A stretch of DNA of 64,000 bases, taken from NCBI RefSeq assembly GCF_003612555.1, contig NZ_RAZF01000010.1, positions 59,454 through 123,453 of the forward strand, in the 5' to 3' direction. The notes beneath the pieces were generated by a model. It made no database searches and was not told the origin of the DNA. It was given only the letters and a program-made list of their open reading frames with translations. The DNA comes from Acutalibacter sp. 1XD8-33. Lineage in GTDB: Bacteria > Bacillota > Clostridia > Oscillospirales > Acutalibacteraceae. Below, one piece after another: positions 26,089-35,228 of this stretch. The position numbers were made by a program, and so were the translations under genes. Within the stretch, counting starts at the first letter, position 1. Each line of letters opens with the position of its first letter.

Positions 26089-28641
26089 ATGAAATTCCCC
26101 CACATTCATCTGGGCCGTCGGGCCGCCTGTATTCTCGTTGTGGCCGCCTTTTTCTGTGTCTTTGAGCTTCAGCTTTTCAACTGGCAGATTCTCCAGGGCG
26201 ATACCTTCGAACAGGAGGCCTTGAGCCACCGTACCGATGCGGTGGAGATCAACGCTGCCCGGGGGGAAATTCTGGACCGGAGGGGAAAGATCCTGGCGGG
26301 CAACCATATCGTTTATGAGGTTGTTTACAATGCCCTATATATGGACGATTCCAAGCGAAATTCCACGATCTTGGACGTTGTCGACCTTCTGGAAGAACGA
26401 GGGGAGGCATGGCGGGATATCCTGCCCATTGAGCTGGACAGCGAGGGGAACTACCGCTATAAGGAGGGTGAGGAGGATGAGATTGAAACGCTGAAGGGGC
26501 CGAACTTTCTCAACCTGGCGGATTATGCCACAGCCGATGACTGCATGAACGAGCTTGCCAAACGCTACCACTATGAGGGGTTTTCTAAAGAGAACACCCG
26601 CAAGGTGGTTTCTGTCCGGTACTCCATGACCCAGGACGGCTTCTCCATCAATGATCCCTATGTAATCGCCTCTGGGGTTTCCCCGGAGACAGTGGGGGTT
26701 TTCGGGGAATATGCCAACCGCTGGAAGGGCATCGAAACCCGAGTGGGCGTGCAGCGTTATTATGGGGAGGACGGCGCTCTAGCTCCCCATGTGGTAGGCT
26801 ATACCTGGGGTATCTCCGATAAGCAGCTGGAACGCGCCGAAGAGGACGGCACGGCCTATGACAGCGAAGAAAACATCGCCGGCTATAAGCAGAGCGACTT
26901 TATCGGCACAGCGGGGGCGGAAAGCGCCTTCGAGGAAGAGCTGCGGGGTAAACGAGGCCTGCAGGCCATTTTCACCGATGAAAACGGCAATGTCACCTCT
27001 ACTGCCACCACCATCCAGCCAGAGCAGGGCCACACGGTCCAGCTCACCTTGGACTCGGAACTTCAGCGGGTGGCCAATCTGTCTTTGGCAAAGAACATCC
27101 GGGCCAACACCGGGGATGGAAAGGACGGGGCCGTGAACTGCAATGCCGGGGCAGCCGTAGCCGTTGACGTGTCAGACTTCGGGGTGCTGGCCTGTTCCTC
27201 CTATCCCACTTATGACGTCAACCGCTTTATTGAGGACAGCGACTACCGGGTGGAGATCAACAACGATAACGAGGGGAAGCCCTCTCTAAACCGTGCCCTC
27301 CAAGGTATCTACCCCCCTGGCTCTGTGTTTAAGCCAATGGTAGCCATTGCCGGCTTACAGGAGGAAGAGATTGGCGCGGGAGCCACCATCTATAACTGTG
27401 ACGGACCTATTACCGGCGTATATGAGCTGGCAGATCTGGAGCTGAAATGCACTGGCAAACACTATTGGGCCAACGTGTATGAGGCCATCTCCGGATCCTG
27501 CAACTGCTTCTTCGCCGAACTAGGCGTGCTTTTGGGAATCCGCCGCCTGGACGCCTACGCGGAATATTTTGGTCTGGGAGAAAATACCGGCGTAGAGCTC
27601 TATGAGGCCAAGGGCGTCATGTCCAGTCCCCAGGAGTACCGGGAACGCCACACGGATTTGGGCGCGGACTGGACCCAGGGCGTCACCGCCCAAACAGCGA
27701 TCGGCCAGGCGGACAATATGTTTACCCCGATGCAGCTGGCCTCTTACGCTGCCACCATCGCCAACGGGGGACAGCGCCTGAGCACGCACTTTCTTCAGCA
27801 GGTGTTCGACTATTCTGGAGACGAGCTGATCCGCCGGTATCAGTCCCAAGAGCTCTACAATGCAGAGATCAGCGAGGACGTGCTCTCTGTGGTGCGGGAG
27901 GCCATGTGCCTTACCGCCACGGAAGGCACCGCCCGCAGCGTTTTTTCCGATTATCCTGTGCGGGTAGCCTGTAAAACAGGAACTGCCGAAACTTCTCCGC
28001 TGAGGCTGGAGGACGGAGGCACTCAGGAGCACATTAGCTTTATCTGCTACGCTCCCGCTGACGAGCCCGAAATCGCGGTATCTGTCCTGCTGGAGTATGG
28101 CCATGGAGGCCCTTACGCCATGAACGTGGCAAAGGACATCCTGGACTGCTACTTCGGCTTCTACACCTGGGATGAAGAGGGCAACCGCTACAACCAAGAG
28201 GGGGATTTGGTGGATGACGACGGCCAGATCGTAAAAACTAAGGAAGAGCTGGAGGAGGAAGCCGCTCAGCGGTCCCCCACGTCCTCTCCCGATCCAGGCG
28301 CCACCGCCCAACCGGAAGGCGGCTCCAGCCCTTCTGAAAACGGAGGATCCGTCGAACCTGGTGAGGCCCCCACGCCGTCACCTTCTCCCACTCCGAATCC
28401 CGACCGAGGCAGCGCCATTCCAGATACGATTTATACCGGGGCATTCTCCAGCCCCACTCCTGGTGAGGGAGGGGAGTCCGGTGGCGAAAATGAGGACGGG
28501 TCTCCAGGGGAGGAGGGAGAAAGCGGCACCACGCCCAAGCCTCCGGGAGACGGTACGCCCTACTATAGCGGGGGAAGCGGTAATGCGGTTCAAAAGAAGG
28601 AGGGCGCTTCGCCTGAACCAACTGCGGAGCCATCCGCCTGA
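26089..28641 (+). CDS. mrdA: Penicillin-binding protein 2 (elongasome transpeptidase) with a long disordered tail
   Basis: 850 residues. TM helix (about 10-30), PBP dimerisation domain (GEILDRRGKIL near 60), then the transpeptidase domain with S412-V-F-K415, S470-C-N472 and K629-T-G631. Residues about 710-850 form a tail rich in P, S, G, E and T (for example PTPSPSPTPNPD), absent from standard PBP2. Crosslinks peptidoglycan with the MreBCD/RodA machinery. The ATG at 26089 follows GAGAAAGGATG. Confidence 0.93.
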   Translation: MKFPHIHLGRRAACILVVAAFFCVFELQLFNWQILQGDTFEQEALSHRTDAVEINAARGEILDRRGKILAGNHIVYEVVYNALYMDDSKRNSTILDVVDLLEERGEAWRDILPIELDSEGNYRYKEGEEDEIETLKGPNFLNLADYATADDCMNELAKRYHYEGFSKENTRKVVSVRYSMTQDGFSINDPYVIASGVSPETVGVFGEYANRWKGIETRVGVQRYYGEDGALAPHVVGYTWGISDKQLERAEEDGTAYDSEENIAGYKQSDFIGTAGAESAFEEELRGKRGLQAIFTDENGNVTSTATTIQPEQGHTVQLTLDSELQRVANLSLAKNIRANTGDGKDGAVNCNAGAAVAVDVSDFGVLACSSYPTYDVNRFIEDSDYRVEINNDNEGKPSLNRALQGIYPPGSVFKPMVAIAGLQEEEIGAGATIYNCDGPITGVYELADLELKCTGKHYWANVYEAISGSCNCFFAELGVLLGIRRLDAYAEYFGLGENTGVELYEAKGVMSSPQEYRERHTDLGADWTQGVTAQTAIGQADNMFTPMQLASYAATIANGGQRLSTHFLQQVFDYSGDELIRRYQSQELYNAEISEDVLSVVREAMCLTATEGTARSVFSDYPVRVACKTGTAETSPLRLEDGGTQEHISFICYAPADEPEIAVSVLLEYGHGGPYAMNVAKDILDCYFGFYTWDEEGNRYNQEGDLVDDDGQIVKTKEELEEEAAQRSPTSSPDPGATAQPEGGSSPSENGGSVEPGEAPTPSPSPTPNPDRGSAIPDTIYTGAFSSPTPGEGGESGGENEDGSPGEEGESGTTPKPPGDGTPYYSGGSGNAVQKKEGASPEPTAEPSA

Positions 28642-28716
28642 AACCAGCATTTCCCGATTTTCCAATACGTTTTCGAGTATACTTAGAGGATCCTTCAGGC
28701 TTAATATATACAAAAG

Positions 28717-28742
28717 AGGCCTTGCATTTTTGTGCAGGGCCT
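28717..28742 (+). terminator. Terminator of the mre-PBP2 operon
   Basis: A 10-bp stem AGGCCTTGCA/TGCAGGGCCT (28717-28726 with 28733-28742, one G-T pair) and the loop TTTTTG, followed by ATATAATTT. Moderate terminator. Confidence 0.5.
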
Positions 28743-28771
28743 ATATAATTTCAAAAGAATAGTATTTGTTT

Positions 28772-28800
28772 TTGACAAATTCCTTTTGATGTGGTAAGAT
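28772..28800 (+). promoter_or_regulatory. Sigma-A promoter for minD
   Basis: Perfect TTGACA (28772-28777), 17-base spacer, TAAGAT (28795-28800). minD starts at 28823, so the leader is about 16 bases. Confidence 0.75.
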
Positions 28801-28822
28801 ACTAGATAAGGCGGTGTTTCGC

Positions 28823-29563
28823 ATGGGAATTGCGACTGTTATTACCTCTGGAAAGGGCGGCGTGGGAAAGTCTACCGCCGCAGTGGGTCTGGGCAGGGCG
28901 TTGGCCTCCCGGGGCCGCAGGGTTCTGCTGGTAGACTGCGACGCCGGGCTGAGAAGCCTTGACCGAATGACCGGCACAGAAGAAAATCTGGTCTTTGATA
29001 TCTCTGATGTGGTATTTGGCCGGTGTTCTCCCGCAGAGGCTATCTATCCCTGCGCCAGCTGTCATGGGCTTTTTCTGTTGCCCGCCCCCGCCTGTGGCGA
29101 GGACATGGTACTGCCGGCGGTGATGCGCCGTCTGGCCCCGTTGCTGAAAAGCTACTATGACCATGTTCTGCTGGATTCTCCCGCCGGGGTAGACCTGGGG
29201 TTCCGCTCGGCTGCCTGCGCCGCTGACCGCGCCCTGGTCCTTTGCAGTCCTGACCCAGTATGTGTGCGCAGCGCGGACACTGTCCGGCGGCTTTTAGAGC
29301 AGCTGGAGATTCTGGACAAGCGTCTGATTATCAACCGCTTTGATGGAGTCTTTTTTGATGAAACGGATTTTTACAGCGATCTGGACGGAGTCATCGATAG
29401 CTCCGGAATCCAGCTTTTTGGTCTAGTTCCTGAGGATCATCGTTTAGCCGCGGCCTTTTTGAGGGGCCGGCCCGCCCCTCAGGGCTCCCCAGGCATGATG
29501 GCCCTTAGCCGTATCGCCGCCCGGCTGGATGGAGAATCGGTGCCCCTGCCGGAGAAATTTTAA
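28823..29563 (+). CDS. minD: MinD-like septum-site ATPase lacking its membrane-targeting tail
   Basis: 246 residues. Deviant Walker A K11-GGVGKST-18 with both lysines, a [10 protein letters not shown] segment (about 37-46) like MinD and a [13 protein letters not shown] switch near 118. The end reads [16 protein letters not shown]. Known MinD proteins continue past GESVPL with a linker and an amphipathic helix that binds membrane, and that part is missing. No minC or minE gene is beside it. The ATG at 28823 follows AAGGCGG. Confidence 0.8.
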   Translation: MGIATVITSGKGGVGKSTAAVGLGRALASRGRRVLLVDCDAGLRSLDRMTGTEENLVFDISDVVFGRCSPAEAIYPCASCHGLFLLPAPACGEDMVLPAVMRRLAPLLKSYYDHVLLDSPAGVDLGFRSAACAADRALVLCSPDPVCVRSADTVRRLLEQLEILDKRLIINRFDGVFFDETDFYSDLDGVIDSSGIQLFGLVPEDHRLAAAFLRGRPAPQGSPGMMALSRIAARLDGESVPLPEKF

Positions 29564-29637
29564 GCTGCGGGAGTTTCTGGAAAGCCCATATCATGCTGTT
29601 GCATTTTGATATATTTTTAATTTGGGAGGAGTACTCT

Positions 29638-30036
29638 ATGCACATTGCTTTAACTGCTCACGACGCAAAAAAGGAACTAATGGTCCAGTTCTGCATCGCC
29701 TACTGCGGAATCCTCAGCCGCCACTCGCTATGCGGCACCGGCACCACCGGCAAGATGATTTCAGAGGCCACGGGGCTCAAGCTCCAGCGGTTCCTCAGCG
29801 GCCCCCAGGGCGGCGACCAGCAGATTGCCGCCCGGATTTCCTGCAATGAAATCGACCTGCTGCTATTCTTTCGGGACCCGCTGAATCCCCAGTCCAATGA
29901 TCCCAGCGCCTTAAACCTCCTTCGCCTGTGCGATATGCACAACATCCCTGTGGCCACCAATATTGCCACCGCCGAGGTTCTGGTCCATGGGCTGGAACGG
30001 GGCGATCTGGACTGGCGAGATATCGTAAAGGGCTAA
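29638..30036 (+). CDS. mgsA: Methylglyoxal synthase
   Basis: 132 residues, the usual subunit size. It converts dihydroxyacetone phosphate to methylglyoxal, a bypass that frees phosphate. Family motifs: LTAHDAKK (7-12 region), [10 protein letters not shown] (about 39-48), [15 protein letters not shown] near 60 (catalytic Asp) and [14 protein letters not shown] near 83. The ATG at 29638 follows GGGAGGAG. hisS follows after 35 bases. Confidence 0.95.
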   Translation: MHIALTAHDAKKELMVQFCIAYCGILSRHSLCGTGTTGKMISEATGLKLQRFLSGPQGGDQQIAARISCNEIDLLLFFRDPLNPQSNDPSALNLLRLCDMHNIPVATNIATAEVLVHGLERGDLDWRDIVKG

Positions 30037-30071
30037 GCGGGAGCGCCTAATTAAAGAAAGGAAAACTCACT

Positions 30072-31358
30072 ATGGATTTGATCACGAAAGCGCCCAAAGG
30101 CACGGCGGATCTGGTTCCCGCCGACACCCATCTCTGGCGCCTGGCAGAGCAGGTGCTCATTAGCGAAGCTGAACTGAACGGCTTTGCCGAGATACGCACC
30201 CCCGCCTTTGAGCACACAGAGCTTTTCCAGCGGGGCATGGGCGATGTAACCGATGTGGTGGAAAAGCAGATGTATACTTTCGAGGACAAGGCGGGACGGT
30301 CCGTCACTCTGCGGCCCGAGGGTACGGCGGGTACCGTGCGGGCCATGCTGGAGAACGGCCTTTACAACGCCGGATACCCGGTAAAGCTCTATTACAACAT
30401 TCCCTGCTACCGGTATGAGAAGCCGCAGGCCGGCAGGATGCGGGAGTTCCGGACCTTTGGCGTGGAGCTGTTCGGCACGGCGGAACCCATCGCTGACGCC
30501 CAGCTGATTGCCTTGGCCATGTCGGCTTTCCGCCGGATGGGTCTGGAGGATGTGGGCTTGCAGCTGAACTCTATCGGCTGCCCAACCTGCCGGAAGGAGT
30601 ATCACGCCGCCTTAAAGGAGTACTTTTCCGCAAGCAGGGAAAAACTATGCCCCACCTGTCTTTCCCGGCTGGACAGAAATCCCATGCGGATTCTGGACTG
30701 CAAAAATCCGGAATGCCAAGAACTGGCCGCCGCCGCGCCCAAAATCACGGAGTACCTGTGTGGGGATTGCCGGCAGCATTTCAGCCAGGTCCAAGCGTAT
30801 CTGGCCGCTCTGGGGATTGGTTTTACACTGGATCCGGGTTTGGTCCGGGGTCTGGACTACTATACCCGCACGGTGTTTGAGTTTCCCTCTCAAACCCTGG
30901 GCTTTGCCCTAGGAGGAGGCGGCCGGTATGATGGCTTGGTGGAGGAGATCGGGGGGCCATCCACCCCGGCGCTGGGGTTTGGCCTGGGCATGGACCGGCT
31001 GATGCTGGCCCTCAAAGAACAGCATGTGGATTTTCCGGAGCCGGTAAAATGTGAGGTCTACATTGCGGCCATGGGTCCGGCAGCCCAGGTAAAGGCCCTC
31101 ACTCTGGTAAACACCCTCCACAGCTGCGGCGTGCCTGCGGACTGCGACATCTGCGGGCGGGGCCTGAAAGCCCAGATGAAATACGCGGGAAAGACCGGGG
31201 CCAAATTCAGTATGGTGCTGGGAGAGGACGAACTGGCATCCGGCAAGGCGGTGCTAAAGGATATGTCTACCGGGGAAACCCGCAAAGTGGATATTGGAGA
31301 CAGCTTTGTGGATGATTATCTTACCTTCAGCACACAGCAGGAGGATCTGCGCTTTTAG
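30072..31358 (+). CDS. hisS: Histidyl-tRNA synthetase
   Basis: 428 residues, class II synthetase. Motif 2 region RYEKPQAGRMREFRTFG (about 115-131), histidine-specific motif RGLDYYTRTVFE near 257 and GGGGRYDGL near 279, motif 3 GFGLGMDRL near 302, then the anticodon-binding domain. A Cys-rich insertion near 180-235 (CPTC twice, CGDC) could bind zinc. AAAGAAAGG precedes the ATG. No T-box leader is present in the short upstream gap. Confidence 0.97.
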   Translation: MDLITKAPKGTADLVPADTHLWRLAEQVLISEAELNGFAEIRTPAFEHTELFQRGMGDVTDVVEKQMYTFEDKAGRSVTLRPEGTAGTVRAMLENGLYNAGYPVKLYYNIPCYRYEKPQAGRMREFRTFGVELFGTAEPIADAQLIALAMSAFRRMGLEDVGLQLNSIGCPTCRKEYHAALKEYFSASREKLCPTCLSRLDRNPMRILDCKNPECQELAAAAPKITEYLCGDCRQHFSQVQAYLAALGIGFTLDPGLVRGLDYYTRTVFEFPSQTLGFALGGGGRYDGLVEEIGGPSTPALGFGLGMDRLMLALKEQHVDFPEPVKCEVYIAAMGPAAQVKALTLVNTLHSCGVPADCDICGRGLKAQMKYAGKTGAKFSMVLGEDELASGKAVLKDMSTGETRKVDIGDSFVDDYLTFSTQQEDLRF

Positions 31359-31367
31359 CCGCCCGGC

Positions 31368-31395
31368 TTAAAAATCGGTATATACCGATTTTTAA
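31368..31395 (+). terminator. 28-bp perfect palindrome after hisS
   Basis: Both halves match without mismatch (centre between 31381 and 31382), core AAAATCGGT/ACCGATTTT ending in a run of T. It works as a terminator shape on both strands. Confidence 0.5.
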
Positions 31396-31425
31396 GTTCG
31401 TTTACGATAAATCTGTTTGAGCGAG

Positions 31426-31456
31426 AAGAAGGGACCCATGGGAGTCTCTTCTTTTT
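31426..31456 (+). terminator. Rho-independent terminator after hisS
   Basis: Stem AAGAAGGGAC/GTCTCTTCTT (31426-31435 with 31444-31453, one G-T pair) followed by TTTTTA. Confidence 0.65.
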
Positions 31457-31461
31457 ATGAG

Positions 31462-31496
31462 AAAAACGGGACGGCCCTCAAAGCCATCCCGTTTTT
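31462..31496. terminator. Bidirectional terminator
   Basis: Stem AAAAACGGGACGG (31462-31474) with CCATCCCGTTTTT (31484-31496), one mismatch, A-run on one side and T-run on the other. It separates hisS from the convergent GNAT/clpE genes. Confidence 0.65.
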
Positions 31497-31571
31497 GAAA
31501 GAGATCCGCATTACAATTACATAGCTAATTAAGTTCAAAAGAACCTCTTGAACTAGGGGGCAGAGCCGCCG

Positions 31572-31604
31572 AGCTTAAGAGCCGACTTTGTCGGTTCTTA
31601 AGCT
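31572..31604. terminator. 15-bp triloop hairpin downstream of the GNAT gene
   Basis: AGCTTAAGAGCCGAC (31572-31586), loop TTT, GTCGGTTCTTAAGCT (31590-31604), one G-T pair. It sits 3 bases after the end of the minus-strand GNAT gene. The exact three-base loop matches the hairpins of the intergenic repeat family. Confidence 0.5.
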
Positions 31605-31607
31605 AAT

Positions 31608-32117
31608 TTACGATATCAGCGCCTCAAAGGCCAGTCGCTCCGAGCCGTCCTCCACATGAATAATCCCCCGGTATTTCAGGCCGTTTTTCGCCATCACCCG
31701 CTGCATGGACTTATTGTCCCGGTGAGTATCCCCTCGAACGGTTTCCACGCCCCGCTCCTTTGCCTGACGTTTCAGCTCGCCGAAGAAAAGGCCGGCCGCT
31801 CCCCGGCCTTTTGCACCGCCGTCCACAACCACCCGGTGAAGAAAACCGTACTCCCCCCGGCCCAGCCATGCTCCCTGCTCAATCACGTCATAGGTAGGCT
31901 CATGACCAAAATCCAGGCAGGCATAGGCCAATACCCGGCCGTCCTCTTCCAGTACATAGCCGCTTCCGGCGGCAATGTCCGCTAATGCGTTTTCACCGTT
32001 AGGGTAGCCGTCCTGCCATTGGTCCACTCCAGCGGCTTTCAGCGCTGCCCGGGCCTGCTCGTAGAGCCCGGCGATGACGGGGACGTCCCGTTCTTTCGCT
32101 CTCCGCAGCGCCATCAT
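31608..32117 (-). CDS. GNAT family N-acetyltransferase
   Basis: 169 residues with GNAT features: a LRRAKERDVPVIAGLYEQA start, the VVVDGGAKGRGAAGLFFGEL acetyl-CoA binding region (about 95-114, R/Q-x-x-G-x-G/A variant) and the DTHRDNKSMQRVMAKNGL motif near 130 typical of protein or small-molecule acetyltransferases. The acceptor is unknown. The start overlaps the end of clpE by 4 bases, so it is probably translated from the clpE message. Confidence 0.85.
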   Translation of the reverse strand: MMALRRAKERDVPVIAGLYEQARAALKAAGVDQWQDGYPNGENALADIAAGSGYVLEEDGRVLAYACLDFGHEPTYDVIEQGAWLGRGEYGFLHRVVVDGGAKGRGAAGLFFGELKRQAKERGVETVRGDTHRDNKSMQRVMAKNGLKYRGIIHVEDGSERLAFEALIS

Positions 32118-34405
32118 AGAGCAGCCACGCTTACTGTTCCATCCTGGCCGGTAACGACAATAGCGCTCACCGATCCCCGCTCCACCAGCAGCGCGGCAAT
32201 TTTATCCTCCACGTCCCGGCGGATAGCATTGCGCAAATCCCTAGCTCCGCTTTTCCCGGCAATGGACTTTTCCGCCAGCACCCGGCAGGCGGACTCATCA
32301 TATTTCAGCAGAACTCCCTTCTCCTTCAGAGAGCCCACGTACTCCTCCAGCATCAGTCCGGCAATCTTCCGGTAGTCCTCCTGGTCCAGGGGACGGAAAA
32401 TCACCACCTCGTCGATGCGGCTGAGGAACTCCGGCCGCAGGAACTCCGAGAGAGCCTTTTGGGCCTTTTCACGGCTCATGTCTTCCGCCGTTTTGGCGAA
32501 GCCCAGGGCGCCTTCCTTCTTTTCGCTGCCCGCGTTGGAGGTCATGACCACCACGGTGTTCTCGAAGTTCACCGTGCGCCCGTGGGCGTCTGTGATCCGG
32601 CCCTCGTCCAAAATCTGCAGCAGGATGTTCATTACATCAGGATGCGCCTTCTCAATCTCATCGAAGAGCAGCACCGAATAGGGCCGGCGGCGCACCTTCT
32701 CCGTCAACTGGCCGGCTTCGTCATAGCCCACATAGCCCGGAGGGGAGCCAATAATCTTGGAGACGGAATGCTTCTCCATAAATTCTGACATATCCAGGCG
32801 GATCATGGTTTCCGGCGCGTCAAAGAGCTCCTCAGAGAGCACTCGGACCAGCTCGGTTTTCCCTGTGCCTGTAGGGCCCACAAAGATGAAGGACGCAGGC
32901 CTGCGCCGGGGGCTGATCTGTACCCGACTGCGGCGCACAGCTGCGGATACGGCCCGGATGGCCTCCTCCTGGCCAATGATCCGCTTCCCCAGCACACTTT
33001 CCAGCCCGGCCAGCTTCTGAAGGTCCCCTTCTTCGATTTTCGACGCGGGAATCCCGGTCCACAGCTCGATCACATAGGCCAGGTCCTGCTCCTCCACCGG
33101 AGAGAATACACCCTCACCTCGCAGGCGGTCCAGCCCCTCCTCCAGGGTGGCGATCCGGTAGTGAGTTTTTGCCAGCTCCTCATAGTCCACTGTGACGCTG
33201 CTGGGATTGGAAAGGTCCTGCTCCCGCACCCGTTCCCGGTTCAGGTTCATCTCCATCTCGTCATATTCTTCCAGACGCTTGTTGCGCAGGGCGGCGCAGG
33301 CACAGGCCTCGTCTAAGAGATCGATGGCCTTATCCGGGAGATACCGGTCGTTGATGTACCGCTCCGCCAGCACCACAATCCGCCGGGCAATCTCCTCGGA
33401 GACCGTCACCCGGTGATAGCTCTCATAATAGCTCTTGATGCCCAGAATCACCTGGGCCGCATCCTCGATGGAGGGCTCGTTCACAGTCACCGGCTGGAAC
33501 CGCCGTTCCAGAGCCGCGTCCTTCTCGATATATTTCCGGTACTCGTTAAAGGTGGTGGCCCCGATCACCTGGATCTCTCCCCGGGATAGGGCGGGTTTCA
33601 GGATATTAGCGGCGTTCATGCTCCCCTCGGCGTCCCCGGTGCCCACCAGATTGTGCACCTCGTCGATAAAGAGGATCACGTTGCCATCGGCCTTCACCTC
33701 GTCCACCAGACCCTTGATCCGGCTCTCGAATTGCCCCCGGAACTGGGTGCCGGCCACCAGGGCGGTGAGGTCCAGCAGCTGGATCTCCTTCTCCCGGAGC
33801 TTGGCGGGAACCTTCCCCTGGGCGATGCGCAGGGCCAGCCCCTCCGCCACAGCGGTTTTGCCCACGCCGGGTTCGCCGATGAGGCAGGGATTGTTCTTGG
33901 TCCGGCGGGAGAGGATCTGGATCACCCGCTGGATCTCCTTCTCCCGGCCGATGATGGCGTCCAGCTCTCCCGCCCGGGCCCGGCCGGTGAGGTCCGTGCA
34001 GTAGTTCTGGATATGCTTGCGCTTTTTCTTGTGGACGTTCTCCCGCTTTTCCGCAGTACGGTAGCCCGCGCCTTCCCGAGGGGGGCGGCCTAAAAGCATA
34101 TCTGTTGGCAGTGTTGCCGCGCCGCCTGGAGAGAAATCGTCATCATCGCCATCCTCCCCGGCTTCCTGGGCATCCATGCGCATCATCTGGGTCATCTGCT
34201 CTGTGGCCTCCTGGAGCTCTTCATCCGTCATACCAGTCTGCTGCTTGAGAGTGTTCATCATATTGTCCATCAAGTCGTTTACCGGCTTAATGCCCAATTC
34301 CTTAGCACAGACAAAACAGTAGCCCTTGATATCCCTTCCGTCGCTGGACTGGGACACAAACACTGTCGCCGGTCTTTTATGGCATCGTGTACACAGCATC
34401 ATCAT
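32114..34405 (-). CDS. clpE: Clp protease ATP-binding subunit, ClpE type
   Basis: 763 residues. An N-terminal zinc finger C5-x2-C8...C30-x2-C33, as in ClpE, replaces the usual Clp repeat domain. Next come a linker with MTQMMRM, the first AAA+ module (GEPGVGKT), a short middle domain and the second module (GPTGTGKT, SEFMEKHSVS). ALGF after TSNAG matches the ClpP-docking loop of Clp unfoldases, so it should feed ClpP. The ribosome site is AGAAAGGAAA. No CtsR box could be recognised upstream. Confidence 0.9.
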   Translation of the reverse strand: MMMLCTRCHKRPATVFVSQSSDGRDIKGYCFVCAKELGIKPVNDLMDNMMNTLKQQTGMTDEELQEATEQMTQMMRMDAQEAGEDGDDDDFSPGGAATLPTDMLLGRPPREGAGYRTAEKRENVHKKKRKHIQNYCTDLTGRARAGELDAIIGREKEIQRVIQILSRRTKNNPCLIGEPGVGKTAVAEGLALRIAQGKVPAKLREKEIQLLDLTALVAGTQFRGQFESRIKGLVDEVKADGNVILFIDEVHNLVGTGDAEGSMNAANILKPALSRGEIQVIGATTFNEYRKYIEKDAALERRFQPVTVNEPSIEDAAQVILGIKSYYESYHRVTVSEEIARRIVVLAERYINDRYLPDKAIDLLDEACACAALRNKRLEEYDEMEMNLNRERVREQDLSNPSSVTVDYEELAKTHYRIATLEEGLDRLRGEGVFSPVEEQDLAYVIELWTGIPASKIEEGDLQKLAGLESVLGKRIIGQEEAIRAVSAAVRRSRVQISPRRRPASFIFVGPTGTGKTELVRVLSEELFDAPETMIRLDMSEFMEKHSVSKIIGSPPGYVGYDEAGQLTEKVRRRPYSVLLFDEIEKAHPDVMNILLQILDEGRITDAHGRTVNFENTVVVMTSNAGSEKKEGALGFAKTAEDMSREKAQKALSEFLRPEFLSRIDEVVIFRPLDQEDYRKIAGLMLEEYVGSLKEKGVLLKYDESACRVLAEKSIAGKSGARDLRNAIRRDVEDKIAALLVERGSVSAIVVTGQDGTVSVAAL

Positions 34406-34479
34406 TGCGATTTCCTTTCTGAAAAGAGGGCCCTAACCAGTCCCCGAAGCTCTTATCGTATATGTTGTGAAAGTCATAC

Positions 34480-35080
34480 GGAGTGGCCTCCGTCGCAAAG
34501 GGCGCGACTACGGCAAGGTCGTGGGACTCCGCGAGTCTCAGCTGCCGCTTCGGTCGGTTCGCAGCTTGTCTGCCACTGGCAGACGCTCACCCCCACACCC
34601 CCGCCAGCTTAAGACCAGCTGGACCGGTCAATGCTGTCCAGGGTAAAAGTTTCGTCAACCTTTTCAAAGGTTGCAGGGTGTGCCTTAGCAGCGTCCCACG
34701 GTCTTGCCCTTAAACTCCTGAGAAGCGCAATTTTGCGGGTGGTGAATAACAGTTAATCATCGTTTCACTCGATTAACTGTCCGAGTTTTGCTTTGCAAAA
34801 CATCGGCAAGAGGGGAGCGGAGAGTTCATCTCGTATAACGAGATGAATCTCTTTTGCAACTGAATAAAAAGCTCCCCTAGTACCGGAACCAGCCAGCTCT
34901 GGGCGGAGTATCCCAGCTTGGCGAGTTTTGCGTAGCAAAACTCATGACACACCGCGAAACCCAGCCAACTCCTTTCACTTTGCTTGGCGCGGTGTGCCCG
35001 GCCCTGTGCTCCGCAATCAGCCAGCGCACGCACCCACGCGCCCATATAAAATATTCATTCTCAAAAAGCATAACAAAACG
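34480..35080 (+). repeat. Composite palindromic intergenic repeat, copy F (largest)
   Basis: It occupies most of the 823-base gap 34406-35228. Ends GGCAAGGTCGTGGGAC (34512-) and GTCCCACGGTCTTGCC (34693-34708). Hairpins: GTCTGCC-ACT-GGCAGAC (34568-34584), GTTTTGC-TTT-GCAAAAC (34785-34801), a 10-bp stem around 34749-34780, a bulged triloop hairpin with loop ATA at 34835-34837 and GAGTTTTGC-GTA-GCAAAACTC (34923-34943). The right tail (ACCCACGCGCCCATATAAAAT) matches copy B. No gene is visible. Confidence 0.8.
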
Positions 35081-35228
35081 CAGTTCAAATATTCGAAAGA
35101 ATCTGAACCGTATTAACTATACTATTCGAGAGTCAAGCGGCTTCGCACGCTTACTCTCGAAAAGTATACCACAATCCTCGCCCGGAATGATTAACAACCT
35201 TTTAACATTTCCGCTCCGGGGCCCCTTC

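Noticed and set aside
30037..30071. T-box leader for hisS
   Set aside because: Only 35 bases separate mgsA and hisS and no T-box sequence is present.
3750..35080. Intergenic repeats as CRISPR arrays
   Set aside because: Boxes differ between loci, are not regularly spaced, have no spacer pattern and no cas genes are near.
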